A stretch of DNA of 64,000 nt from Anabaena minutissima FACHB-250 (GTDB lineage: Bacteria > Cyanobacteriota > Cyanobacteriia > Cyanobacteriales > Nostocaceae). Position 1 is the first letter of the stretch; each line of letters begins with the position of its first letter. This document shows positions 26,515-36,900 of this stretch, piece after piece. The stretch covers positions 147,831 through 211,830 of the forward strand of contig NZ_JACJRG010000008.1 in assembly GCF_014697125.1 (NCBI RefSeq). Reading direction: 5' to 3'. Both the position numbers and the translations under genes were made by a program. A model generated the notes under the pieces. The model was not told the DNA's origin. It ran no database searches and saw nothing but the letters and a program-made list of their open reading frames with translations.

Positions 26515-27906
26515 ATGACAAACCTAACTCCTAATTCCAGTTTTAGTGTCACGCTGCGGTTACAAATTCCTAATCGGGTGGGAATGTTGGCAGCGATCGC
26601 TCAGGCTATTGCCGAAAGTGGCGGAAATATCGGTACAATCGATTTAATTGAACAAACTCGCCACGTTTCTATTCGTGACCTCAATGTTGACGCTGCTAGC
26701 ACTGAACACGCGGAAACTATTGTGCAAGCAGTTAAAGCTATTCCTGATATTAAGCTGTTAAGTGTTCACGATCGGACTTTTAATTTACATCGGGGTGGCA
26801 AAATTAGCATTGTTAGCCGTATCCCCCTCAAGAGTGTGTCTGATTTAGCAATGGCTTACACTCCAGGGGTAGGAAGGGTGTGTACTGCGATCGCTCAAGA
26901 CCCCACAGAGGTTTATAATTTAACGATCAAACAGAATACTGTCGCCATTGTCACTGATGGTAGTGCGGTTTTAGGTTTGGGCAATCTCGGCCCCCATGCA
27001 GCTTTACCAGTGATGGAAGGTAAGGCGATGTTGTTCAAAGAATTTGCCGGGCTAGATGCGTTTCCTATTTGCTTAAATACCCAAAATACAGAAGAAATTA
27101 TCCAGGCGGTAAAACATATTGCTCCCGTGTTTGGGGGTGTAAATTTGGAAGATATTGCTGCTCCCCGTTGCTTTGAAATTGAACAGCGATTAAGGCAGGA
27201 ATTAGATATACCGGTGTTTCATGATGACCAACATGGCACGGCAATTGTCACCTTAGCAGCATTATTTAACGCTCTGAAATTGGTGCAAAAGCCCATTGCA
27301 GAGATCCGCATTGTGATTAATGGTGCTGGTGCGGCTGGAGTAGCGATCGCTCGTCTACTCAAGAAAGCGGGAGCAGAAAAAATCTGGATGTGCGATTCTA
27401 AGGGGATTATCTCCACCAGTCGCACTGACTTAAATGAAGAGAAACAGGAATTTGCCGTTAAAGCCCAAGGTACGCTAGCAGGCGCAGTCCAAGGTGCAGA
27501 TGTATTTATCGGTGTTAGTGCGCCAGGAGTATTAACACCAGAAATGGTCAAATCTATGGCTAAAGATGCCATTATCTTTGCTATGGCTAACCCCATCCCG
27601 GAAATTCAGCCGGAATTAGTTAGCAACGATGTGGCTGTCATCGCTACAGGTCGTAGTGACTACCCCAATCAAATTAACAACGTTTTAGCCTTCCCTGGAG
27701 TGTTCCGGGGTGCTTTAGATTGTCGGGCGCAGACAATTACTACCACCATGTATTTACAAGCAGCTCATGCGATCGCGGCTTTAGTTAGTCCCTCAGAGTT
27801 AAATCGAGAACATATTATTCCTTCTGTATTTGATGGGCGTGTTGTGACTGCTGTGGCGGCGGCGGTACAACAAGCTGCTCGTGAAGAAGGAATTGCACGG
27901 AGTTAA
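26515..27906 (+). CDS. NAD(P)-dependent malic enzyme with N-terminal ACT domain
   Basis: Malic enzyme converts malate to pyruvate and CO2, yielding NAD(P)H. Residues about 10-80 form an ACT regulatory domain (LRLQIPNRVGMLAAIAQAIA), suggesting control by a small ligand, perhaps an amino acid. The catalytic part follows: AMAYTPGVGRV (substrate loop), KGNAV-like AIVTDGSAVLGLGNLG, the metal-binding FHDDQHGTA and the Rossmann motif INGAGAAGVAIARLL. At 463 residues it is the short bacterial type plus ACT. The start at 26515 lies 15 residues before the ACT strand. The cofactor preference was not determined. A GTTAGTTTTG-rich gap of 86 bases separates it from the next gene. Confidence 0.93.
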   Translation: MTNLTPNSSFSVTLRLQIPNRVGMLAAIAQAIAESGGNIGTIDLIEQTRHVSIRDLNVDAASTEHAETIVQAVKAIPDIKLLSVHDRTFNLHRGGKISIVSRIPLKSVSDLAMAYTPGVGRVCTAIAQDPTEVYNLTIKQNTVAIVTDGSAVLGLGNLGPHAALPVMEGKAMLFKEFAGLDAFPICLNTQNTEEIIQAVKHIAPVFGGVNLEDIAAPRCFEIEQRLRQELDIPVFHDDQHGTAIVTLAALFNALKLVQKPIAEIRIVINGAGAAGVAIARLLKKAGAEKIWMCDSKGIISTSRTDLNEEKQEFAVKAQGTLAGAVQGADVFIGVSAPGVLTPEMVKSMAKDAIIFAMANPIPEIQPELVSNDVAVIATGRSDYPNQINNVLAFPGVFRGALDCRAQTITTTMYLQAAHAIAALVSPSELNREHIIPSVFDGRVVTAVAAAVQQAAREEGIARS

Positions 27907-27992
27907 TCAATTTCATCTGGGATGGACTGCTGACTCCATCCCTAAGCTATAGAGTTCTCAAATAGAATATAGTTAGTTTTGTAAGCAAAGTT

Positions 27993-29429
27993 ATGTTAGC
28001 TGATATCTACGATGTTGTCATAATCGGGGCTGGGCCGATTGGACTAGCAACTGCGATCGGTTTACGCAAGCGAGGAATTGAAAAAATTTTGGTATTAGAC
28101 CAAACCCGCGCTTTTCTTCCAGTTGGTCAAATTTTAGATTTGCTTCCCAATGGCTTAAAATCTCTGAAATATTTAGATGCTCATGCTTACATAGTTGTAA
28201 AAAACACAGCCCTTGGGTTATCTAATTCTCAAGTATCAAATAAAGAGGAAAATCTTCCCAAAACTGTACCCAAATGGTTTTATAGAAATTTGCAAGGGCA
28301 GGTAATTCGCTCAGTTTCCCTAAGTTTTGATGATTGGGTTCAAGAATATGGCGAAGGAAGAGTGTCACTAGCTTGGTATGATTTGCAGACAACTTTAAGA
28401 CAACAATTACCCCAAGAAATTGTCAAAGCTAATCACCGTTGTATAAATATTGTAGATGAACCAGAAAATGATTGTGTGCGGATAGATTGTGTTTCTGACA
28501 CTACAGCAGAAGGTAATCCCTATGCCCATTGGAATGATAACAAAGCCGAAAATGTAGATACAAATTCCCCAGCATCAGTCACTAATAAATCATTTCGAGC
28601 TAGGCTGGTTGTAGCTGCCGACGGAATTAATTCAACAATTCGTCGAGTGCTTTACAAAGGTAGCCCTTACCAAGATTATGCCCAGCCAGAATATTCTGGA
28701 TTTGCTGCTATATATTGCCGGGAAATTACTGATATTCCCCAAGAAGTAGAAACAGAAATTGCAGCAAAATTCTTACAGAACTCACGAGTTACTACTATCT
28801 GTCATGATGAGATATCCAAAAATGCGGCCGGTGAAATGGAAGACACAAGGATGATGTTATTCCGCAGTCGCATTACTAATCAATTTGGCTATCTCATCCA
28901 TTTACCTATACCTTTGGTAGCTTTACAAGGTAAGTCTGGTAATTCTTTGATTGAGTTAGCTGTGCAAGCCTTTGAGCAAGCTGGATATCCCGATGTCCTG
29001 AAGCAATTAGTCCGGTTATCACCTCCAGAAAATATAGAACAGCGTCCTTATTACATTCATCGGGCAATTATTTCTGAGAGTGAAACCAAACCCATTCAAC
29101 CAACTTGGAATGCCGGGAGAGTTGTTTTAGTTGGTGATGCGGCGCATGGAATGCCTCCATTCATGGCTCAAGGTGCTAATCAAGGTTTAGAAGATGCTTT
29201 AGCAGTGGTGGTATTAATTGCTCAAATTGCCGCAGAAAATAACTGGAATAACAGACAAGCCATAGCAGAAGCTTTCCAAAAATATGAGCAGTTGCGTCGT
29301 CCTTGGATGGCGTATGTGCAACAAGTAACGTTAAATCGACATCCCTATTCTTCAGATGATAATTGGCAGCAATATAGTCAACAAATTTATGGGCGTAATG
29401 TTGAGCAAGTGATCAAAGAGTTAGTTTAA
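27993..29429 (+). CDS. FAD-dependent aromatic-type monooxygenase
   Basis: This 478-residue protein belongs to the UbiH/PHBH-like FAD monooxygenase superfamily. The N-terminus has the ADP-binding GAGPIGLATAIGLRKRG (about residues 13-29), a middle VVAADGINSTIRR (the DG motif), and a C-terminal GDAAHGMPPFMAQGANQGLED that binds the FAD ribityl chain. These enzymes hydroxylate aromatic or polyene substrates with NAD(P)H and O2. The substrate cannot be named; it lacks the longer C-terminal domain of phenol hydroxylases. It lies 86 bases after the malic enzyme gene on the same strand and converges on a Rieske oxygenase; co-function with either is only a possibility. Confidence 0.85.
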   Translation: MLADIYDVVIIGAGPIGLATAIGLRKRGIEKILVLDQTRAFLPVGQILDLLPNGLKSLKYLDAHAYIVVKNTALGLSNSQVSNKEENLPKTVPKWFYRNLQGQVIRSVSLSFDDWVQEYGEGRVSLAWYDLQTTLRQQLPQEIVKANHRCINIVDEPENDCVRIDCVSDTTAEGNPYAHWNDNKAENVDTNSPASVTNKSFRARLVVAADGINSTIRRVLYKGSPYQDYAQPEYSGFAAIYCREITDIPQEVETEIAAKFLQNSRVTTICHDEISKNAAGEMEDTRMMLFRSRITNQFGYLIHLPIPLVALQGKSGNSLIELAVQAFEQAGYPDVLKQLVRLSPPENIEQRPYYIHRAIISESETKPIQPTWNAGRVVLVGDAAHGMPPFMAQGANQGLEDALAVVVLIAQIAAENNWNNRQAIAEAFQKYEQLRRPWMAYVQQVTLNRHPYSSDDNWQQYSQQIYGRNVEQVIKELV

Positions 29430-29643
29430 TTCGTAACGATGCTCCCCCCCCTACGCTCTAAGCGTAGCTATGCCGCAGGCTTTACGTAATTTGTAATACC
29501 GATACGCGGAAGCAAGTTCTGATTTTTCACGTTATGTGGAAAAGCTAACGCGAAACCTAACCCCCTAACCCCCTTCCCTACTAGGGAAAGGGGAATATGT
29601 AGAGATGCGATAAATTACGTTTCTACAAGTGGGGTGCTTTGTA
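29430..29643. repeat. Dispersed repeats between convergent genes
   Basis: TACGCTCTAAGCGTAG and GCCGCAGGCTTTACG motifs at about 29450-29485 match the palindromic repeat mosaic seen at 9952-10276. A hairpin CCCCTTCCCTA/TAGGGAAAGGGG lies at 29570-29593. The latter could act as a two-way terminator between the convergent monooxygenase and Rieske genes. Confidence 0.5.
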
Positions 29644-31128
29644 TTACGAATTGCGAAAGTGTTGAAATTCATAGACATAAAATAGCCGACTGAATTTTTG
29701 CAACAGGTATCCAACTACTGCAAACACAATTCCGCCTCCTAGTGCTAACCAAAATCCTGTCGGTGGGAGAACTGCCACAGATTTCTCTAATACTGCTTGT
29801 GTCGCTACCATGCGTGCGTCTAATATAACTGCCAACAAAAAACATAGAGCCGCTACTACATAAGCCGACACCTTTAAACGATTGATGTTAGCAAGGGCAT
29901 TTTGGCAAACGGTGCAGTGTTGGGTGTGTGTTGTCCAGACATCGAATAACTTTTGATGCTCTATTTCTCCCAAAGGTAAATCATTGCTGTAGCCTTCCGC
30001 CCAAGGGATACCGCCACCAGCGCGGTTGTCTAGCCATTGGCGAAATGTAATCACCATCTTGTCTTGGGGATTGGGTGTAAAGACAGCATCAAGCCATTTA
30101 CCCTGTTTTCTCTGGGCAATAGTTTTTTCTTGGTAATGCAAAAACACCATATCTTGGTGTAGGAACAAGGACGCTAACACATGACCTAACCAAGTTGGTA
30201 AGGGTAGACCAAAAATTGATAATCCTTGGGGTTTTTTGCCTTGGGGATTTTTGACGAACACCTGACAGCCAATGTGGCGACACCATCCTGGACGGGTAGG
30301 AGTAGCATATAAAGCCAAAATAAACTTACCACCATCTTTTGGGGTGGAGGCAATTCTCATATGACAAGGTGGCTGGAAATCGTGAATTGCTTGCTCAATG
30401 TTGCCCGTTGTGGGTTGAATTTCAAAAGCAAAGCCATCTTGGGTAGATATCTTGCGGGTGGGAATCATGTCATAATACTTGGCATCTTTGTAGCGATCGC
30501 CTACAATTCCATGATGAGAAACTGGTACATGGGCAGGATCGGCAACGTTTTCCATGAAATAATCCCATCCATAGGGCAAATCCCGGAAGTTCCAAAAAAA
30601 TTGCTCCACTTGCTCTGAATTTTCTTCTAATTCGGGAACAAGGCGTGGTTTCCGCAATTGGCTTTCTAGTTGGGCTTCTTCTCCAGTTTCCCCCCATACC
30701 CACAATAAGCCTTGATGCTCTTGGGTAGGATAGACAACCGCACAGGATTTGGGATTGTCACAGTTTTTTTCTTCCGTCTGTTTATCTACAGACTGAGGAA
30801 TATTGACACATTTACCTTCAGCATCAAACCGCCAAGCATGGTAAGCACATAAAAGTGTACCATCAGCTTCTACCCGTCCTTGAGAAAGGGGAGCAAGTCG
30901 ATGGGGGCAAAAATCTTCAAAGCAACGCCATTTTCCTGCACTATCCCGCCACAATACAATATCCTTACCCAATAACTGCATCGCATGAGGACGAGCAGGA
31001 TCAAGAAATTCCACAACCGCTATTGGATACCACTGCTTTGTCCATTGAAATATTTCTTCTTCTGCTTGCAGTTGCTCGTTTTTTAGGCTGTTTAATATAT
31101 TTCCCGGCAAGTTGATATCAGTAGTCAT
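29644..31128 (-). CDS. PaO-type Rieske oxygenase (pheophorbide a oxygenase-like)
   Basis: The 494-residue protein has a Rieske 2Fe-2S domain (CPH at residues 74-76 and CAYH at 94-97), then the mononuclear iron site ENVADPAHVPVSHHG. The C-terminal third contains a CxxC (TVCQNA) and two membrane helices. This is the arrangement of the pheophorbide a oxygenase / Tic55 / chlorophyllide oxygenase group, of which cyanobacterial members are often labelled Lls1-like. The substrate is probably a tetrapyrrole or other large hydrophobic ring, but this is not proven. The start at 31128 fits the family N-terminus before FQWTKQWYPIAV. It is monocistronic; the divergent neighbour is an aldo/keto reductase. 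Confidence 0.9.
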   Translation of the reverse strand: MTTDINLPGNILNSLKNEQLQAEEEIFQWTKQWYPIAVVEFLDPARPHAMQLLGKDIVLWRDSAGKWRCFEDFCPHRLAPLSQGRVEADGTLLCAYHAWRFDAEGKCVNIPQSVDKQTEEKNCDNPKSCAVVYPTQEHQGLLWVWGETGEEAQLESQLRKPRLVPELEENSEQVEQFFWNFRDLPYGWDYFMENVADPAHVPVSHHGIVGDRYKDAKYYDMIPTRKISTQDGFAFEIQPTTGNIEQAIHDFQPPCHMRIASTPKDGGKFILALYATPTRPGWCRHIGCQVFVKNPQGKKPQGLSIFGLPLPTWLGHVLASLFLHQDMVFLHYQEKTIAQRKQGKWLDAVFTPNPQDKMVITFRQWLDNRAGGGIPWAEGYSNDLPLGEIEHQKLFDVWTTHTQHCTVCQNALANINRLKVSAYVVAALCFLLAVILDARMVATQAVLEKSVAVLPPTGFWLALGGGIVFAVVGYLLQKFSRLFYVYEFQHFRNS

Positions 31129-31183
31129 ATACTAATGCTGTACTTTTTTAGATGACATGACCCTAGCTTAGTAAATTTTTCAG

Positions 31184-31238
31184 GTTCGTAGTAAGGACTT
31201 TAGTCCTTAAATTGAGGACTAAAGTCCTCACTACAAAC
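31184..31238. repeat. GGACTTTAGTCC repeat, inverted pair
   Basis: Two opposed copies, GTTCGTAGTAAGGACTTTAG and GGACTAAAGTCCTCACTACA, meet around a short ATT spacer and would fold into a stem of about 25 bp. It lies between the divergent Rieske and aldo/keto reductase genes. Confidence 0.75.
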
Positions 31239-31287
31239 TTACTAGTATTGTGATTAAATAAACGCTGAATTTTTAGGATAAATATAT

Positions 31288-32262
31288 ATGCAAGAAGAAA
31301 TATCTTTACCACAGATGGGTTGCGGAACTTGGGCATGGGGCAACCAATTGCTTTGGGGCTACAGTGAAAGTATGGACGACCAATTGCAAGCGGTGTTTAA
31401 CCTGTGTGTAAGTAATGGTGTAACTCTATTTGATACAGGAGATTCTTACGGAACTGGACGCTTGCAGGGACGTAGTGAATTACTGTTAGGACAATTTTCT
31501 CGCTCTTATCAAGGCGCAAACCAAGACCATATCTGCATTGCTACCAAGTTGGCTGCATACCCCTGGCGATGGACACGCCAGTCAATGATTAAAGCTTGCA
31601 AAGCTTCAGCACAACGTTTGGGTAGAAATGTTGATTTAGTCCAGATGCACTGGTCAACTGCAAATTATGCCCCTTGGCAAGAGGAGGGACTTTTGGATGG
31701 TTTAGCTGATTTGTACGAACAAGGTTTAGTCAAGGGTGTGGGATTATCTAACTACGGCACTAAACGCCTGCAACGTGTACATCAAAAGTTTGCAGCGCGG
31801 GGAATACCGATTAAAACTTTGCAAGTGCAATACTCACTGTTATCTACATATCCTGTCACCGAATTGGGACTAAAACAAGTGTGTGATGAATTAGGCATAC
31901 AACTAATCGCCTACAGTCCTTTAGGTTTGGGGATATTAACAGGGAAATATTCAGAAAATAGTCCTTACCCTAAAGGTATCAGAGGTTTATTATTTAGACA
32001 ATTACTCCCCGGAGCGCGATCGCTCTTAGCCTGTTTACGAGCTGTGGCAGAATCTAGAAATAAAACCATGTCCCAAGTTGCCATTAACTGGTGCATCTGT
32101 AAGGGAACTATGCCTATACCTGGAGCAAAATCTGTCACCCAGGCGCAGAATAATATTGGTGCATTGGGTTGGCAATTAGACACTGGTGAAATTGCGGAGT
32201 TAGATCAAGCAGCAGCCAGCACAGATAAAAAAATGGTGCAAAATATTTTTCAGACTAAATAA
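31288..32262 (+). CDS. Aldo/keto reductase
   Basis: Aldo/keto reductases reduce carbonyls with NADPH in a TIM barrel. The catalytic tetrad is visible: D49 and Y54 in FDTGDSYGTGR, K87 in CIATKLAA and H121 in VQMHW. The NADPH-binding end reads IPGAKSVTQAQNNIGALGW. At 324 residues it has the usual length. A GGATAAATATAT leader precedes the ATG at 31288. Similar proteins occur in cyanobacteria and plastids; the physiological substrate is unknown. The threonine deaminase gene follows 96 bases later on the same strand. Confidence 0.92.
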   Translation: MQEEISLPQMGCGTWAWGNQLLWGYSESMDDQLQAVFNLCVSNGVTLFDTGDSYGTGRLQGRSELLLGQFSRSYQGANQDHICIATKLAAYPWRWTRQSMIKACKASAQRLGRNVDLVQMHWSTANYAPWQEEGLLDGLADLYEQGLVKGVGLSNYGTKRLQRVHQKFAARGIPIKTLQVQYSLLSTYPVTELGLKQVCDELGIQLIAYSPLGLGILTGKYSENSPYPKGIRGLLFRQLLPGARSLLACLRAVAESRNKTMSQVAINWCICKGTMPIPGAKSVTQAQNNIGALGWQLDTGEIAELDQAAASTDKKMVQNIFQTK

Positions 32263-32358
32263 TTGAATTGTTAGCGATCGCCAATAACTACCAAAGTATG
32301 GGGACAAACTTACCGTAGAATTAATCTTTATCTACCTCTTGCTCATCCCATCTACCCC

Positions 32359-33870
32359 ATGTTTTGTGACTACCTAGTACAAATTCTGACTGCTCGTGTA
32401 TACGATGTTGCTCAAGAATCTCCTCTGGAGTATGCCCCGAATCTTTCTGCCAGACTGAATAATCAACTCTTGTTGAAACGGGAAGATATGCAGTCGGTAT
32501 TTTCTTTTAAGCTGCGCGGTGCTTACAACAAAATGGCTAACCTCACACCGGATTTACTAGCACAGGGCGTAATTGCTGCCTCTGCGGGTAATCATGCCCA
32601 AGGTGTAGCATTGGGTGCGAGTCGGTTAGGAACAAAAGCCATTATCGTTATGCCTGTGACTACACCCCAGGTAAAGATTGATGCAGTCAAGGCGCGGGGC
32701 GGAGAGGTGGTGCTGTATGGGGATACCTATGATGATGCTTACGCCTTTGCTCGACAATTGGAGGCTGAAAAGGGTTTAACCTTCATTCATCCTTTTGATG
32801 ATCCTCATGTCATAGCTGGACAGGGAACTATTGGCATGGAAATTCTCAGGCAATACCAACAGCCTATTCATGCCATATTCGTAGCTATTGGTGGCGGTGG
32901 CTTGATTTCTGGGATTGCTGCCTATGTGAAACGTCTCCGTCCCGAAATCAAAATTATTGGTGTAGAACCGATAGATGCTGATGCGATGCACCAATCCTTG
33001 AAAGCTGGTAAACGGGTGCGGTTGTCTCAGGTGGGTTTATTTGCCGATGGGGTAGCAGTGCGGGAAGTAGGGGAAGAAACATTCCGGCTGTGTCAAGAAT
33101 ACGTAGACGAAATCATTTTGGTGGATACAGATGCCACTTGTGCAGCAATTAAAGATGTGTTTGAGGATACCCGCTCTATTTTAGAACCTGCGGGAGCATT
33201 GGCGATCGCCGGCGCAAAAGCTTATATCGAACGGGAGCAAATTCAAGGACAAACCTTAATAGCCGTCGCCTGCGGTGCAAATATGAACTTTGACCGGCTG
33301 CGCTTTGTTGCCGAACGTGCCGAATTTGGCGAACGCCGCGAAGCCATCTTTGCAGTCACCATCCCCGAAGCACCAGGAAGTCTACATAAGTTTTGTGAAT
33401 GTATTGGTAGACGTAACCTGACAGAGTTTAACTATCGCATTGCTGACGAGAAAATTGCCCATATTTTTGTCGGGATGCAAATCCAAAACCGTGCCGATAG
33501 AGTCAAGATGCTAGAAACCTTTGAAGATTGTGGTTTCCCTATTATTGATTTAACTGATGATGAACTGACGAAACTGCATTTAAGGCACATGGTTGGGGGA
33601 CATTCTCCCTTAGCACACAATGAACTACTCTATCGATTTGAGTTTCCCGAACGTCCCGGCGCATTGATGAAATTTGTCGTTTCCATGAGTCCCAACTGGA
33701 ATATTAGTATGTTCCACTACCGCAATAATGGCTCAGACTACGGACGGATTGTGGTGGGAATGCAAGTACCTCCCCAGGAAATGGAGGAATGGCAGGCATT
33801 TCTGGATACCCTCGGTTACGGCTATTGGGATGAAAGCCAAAATCCGGCATATAAATTATTTTTGGGTTGA
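32359..33870 (+). CDS. ilvA: Threonine ammonia-lyase, biosynthetic
   Basis: IlvA converts threonine to 2-oxobutyrate, the first step of isoleucine synthesis. The PLP lysine is K51 in SFKLRGAYNKM, and the PLP-phosphate loop is AIGGGGLISGIA near residue 175. After about residue 325 come two ACT-like regulatory domains (starting REAIFAVTIPEAPGSL and ELLYRFEFPERPGAL), which bind isoleucine and valine in the feedback-regulated enzyme. At 503 residues it is the long, biosynthetic form, not the short catabolic TdcB. The start at 32359 is the first ATG. It converges on the giant GGDEF/EAL gene, whose stop lies 93 bases away. Confidence 0.96.
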   Translation: MFCDYLVQILTARVYDVAQESPLEYAPNLSARLNNQLLLKREDMQSVFSFKLRGAYNKMANLTPDLLAQGVIAASAGNHAQGVALGASRLGTKAIIVMPVTTPQVKIDAVKARGGEVVLYGDTYDDAYAFARQLEAEKGLTFIHPFDDPHVIAGQGTIGMEILRQYQQPIHAIFVAIGGGGLISGIAAYVKRLRPEIKIIGVEPIDADAMHQSLKAGKRVRLSQVGLFADGVAVREVGEETFRLCQEYVDEIILVDTDATCAAIKDVFEDTRSILEPAGALAIAGAKAYIEREQIQGQTLIAVACGANMNFDRLRFVAERAEFGERREAIFAVTIPEAPGSLHKFCECIGRRNLTEFNYRIADEKIAHIFVGMQIQNRADRVKMLETFEDCGFPIIDLTDDELTKLHLRHMVGGHSPLAHNELLYRFEFPERPGALMKFVVSMSPNWNISMFHYRNNGSDYGRIVVGMQVPPQEMEEWQAFLDTLGYGYWDESQNPAYKLFLG

Positions 33871-33963
33871 GGGAGTGTGTGGAATGCTGTTAGCAGTAGT
33901 GCCTGCTGAGTGGGGCTATAATTACGCACCTGTTTATGATCCGAATTTTTGCTGTAGTCAAAG

Positions 33964-36900
33964 TCATAAAAAAGGATAAGGCTTGGCGATGCCGTAACCT
34001 TGAGCATAATCTACCCCAAGAGCTTTAATTTTTTCTAAAATGGCATCATTTTCAACAAACTCTGCAATAGTTTTCAGCCCCATAATATGCCCAACATGAT
34101 TAATTGCTTCAACCATTGCTAAATCAATAGAATTATCTAAAATCTGCCTAATAAAACTGCCATCAATTTTGAGAAAATCTACAGGCAGATTTTTCAGATA
34201 AGTAAAAGATGACATTCCACTACCGAAATCATCTAATGCAAAGCGACAGCCGAGGCTTCTTAATTCACTAATCAATAAAAAAGCTTTACTTAAGTTACTA
34301 ATAGCAACAGTTTCAGTAATCTCAAAGCAGATCATTTGGGGTGGAATTTGATGCAAAGCAAATTGCTCATGTATGAATTCGATAAATTGATCATCATTGA
34401 TACTTGCACCTGAAAGATTAATTGCATAAATACAATTGCATTGCTGATTCTTTGATTGACAATCGTTCCAGGTATCGCGATATTGTTGCCCTTGAGTAGC
34501 AAATAGGGTACGAATTACCCAACGATCAATTAAATGCATGAGATTATAACGTTCTGCGGCAGGAATAAATGCCATAGGTAATACCAAAGCCCCATTTTCA
34601 TCTTGCAAACGCAAAAGGACTTCATAATGTTGTTGTTTCATCTCAGTTTGCAAAACTGGAATAATCGTTTGGTAGTAGAGACAAAATCGATTATCTTCCA
34701 AAGCATGAGCAATACGCGTTACCCATTCTATTTCACCTTTCTGTTGTAGTAGATCGATATCGTCTACTTGATAAACGTGTACCCGATTACGTCCGCGATT
34801 TTTAGCTGCATAGCAAGCGGCATCTGCAAGACTTAATACATGAGCAACACTTTCACTCTGCGTATTAATCATCACTAATCCAATACTAGTGCCAATTGTA
34901 AAAAGCTTTTCTTGCCAGACAAATCGAAGCTCCTGAACTTTCTGACGGATAGAATTGCAAACTCGTTGTGCCTGTTCTAGTGAGCATTGGTTGAGAAGTA
35001 AGCCAAATTCATCCCCACCTATGCGGGCTAAAGTATCCATCTTACGCACCTGACTTTGAAATAATGCTGTCACCTGACGTAAGAGTTCGTCACCTGCAAG
35101 ATGACCACAAGTATCATTAACGATTTTGAATTGGTCTAAATCTAGATAGCAGAGAGCGTATTGCTCGTTATGCCTCTTGGCATCGTTAATAGCCTGCTCT
35201 AGGTGATTTTCAAACTCACGTCGATTTACCAGTCCAGTTAAAGCATCATGGCTAGCCTGCCAAGAAAGTTGCCGAGATAAGCTGCGGTTACGAGATACAT
35301 CATGAAATACCATGACTGCTCCAATTATCTCACCGTTGCTAGCACGAATTGGGGCAGCAGAATCATCAATGGCAAACTCATCACTATTACGGGCAATTAA
35401 GATTGTATGGTTAGCAAGACCAACGGTTCTTCCTTCATGCAGAGCTATTTCTAGGGGGTTTACCACTGGTTCACGAGTAGTTTCGTTAACAATCTGAAAT
35501 ACTTCAGAGAGCGGCAATCCTTGTGCTTCTAATTGACTCCAGCCTGTGAGGTTTTGGGCGATGGGATTGAGATATCGTACTAGACCCAGAGAATCCGTAG
35601 TGATAACTGCATCTCCAATCGATTGCAATGTCACTTGGGCTAGCTCTTTTTCTTGAAACAGTGCTTCTTGGGCTTGCTGACGCTCAACTTCTTTGCGCTG
35701 GCGATCGCTAATTTCAGCCGCTAATGATAAATTGATTTGATTCAACTCGGCATTTTTGCTTTCTAGCTTTTGCGAATATGTTTGCAATTCTTGGTATAGT
35801 TCCGCGTTTTCCAGAGAAATTGCTGCTTGGAAAGCTAATAATCTCAATACTTTCACATGGTTTTGAGTAAACGCACCTTTAGCGAGGTTGTTTTCTAAAT
35901 AAAGAATACCTTTGAGTTTACTTTGATAAATAATCGGCAAACAAAGCACAGATTTAGGCCGATTATTCCGAATGTAAGGATCGTCAATAAAAAGTTTTTC
36001 CTCAGTTGCGTCATCCAATACTAAAGTAGATTGAGTTCTAGTAACATAGTTAATTAATGCTACAGGTATTGGACTTGCTTCTATTGGTTTAGCTGCCAAC
36101 AAAATAGCGTTGTCTTTGTCTACAAATCCCTCAGCTACTAGAACCCATTGGTCTGATTGTTGTAAGAGAAGCATCCCGGTTCTTGCTCCTGCATTTTCAA
36201 TCATACTGTTCATTAATTTGTCAAGCAATTTACTCTGAATCATTTCATCAGAAAGTGCTTGGGAAGCTTTGATGACAGTAGCTAAATCTAATCTTGCTAA
36301 ATCGAGTCCAATTGTATCGTTGGCTGTAATCCCTATATTTGTTAGCGTTCGATCCCCAGGGAAGACTCGCGGATAACGTTCTTTTAAATCTTGAACTTTT
36401 GCGATTGCGCCCCACCGTAGATAACCGTAGTAAGCATCTGTGAAATAATCTCTGGCAAGGCGTTCTCTTTTGCATAAAAAGTAAAATTCTGCCGCTAATT
36501 CCGCAGCTAGAGCTTCTTCTTGAAAGTAACCATGCTCTCTTGCGTTTTGAATTGCGCGATCGTAATATTCCATTGCTCGATAGTGTTGCCCTAAAACTTT
36601 TGCTTTTTCTGCTTCAACTAACTCATACTTATGCAAAAAGTTCATGGGTGCAGCATTCGCTAATTTTTCCATCTGCTGTTGGCGCAACTGAACTATTTGC
36701 AAGTACTGATGTTGTTCTTCAATAGTTGTATGGGGATACTGCCCAAGCAAAGCCAGCATATAATAAAAACTATGTTCGGAGACATTTATTGTCCCCATAA
36801 CACTACCGATATAACGTTCTGCAATCCTGGCATTTTCTATTGCCTGAGCGTACTCTTTATATAGATACAGTAGATTAGTTTTGGCAAGATAAAGGGCAGA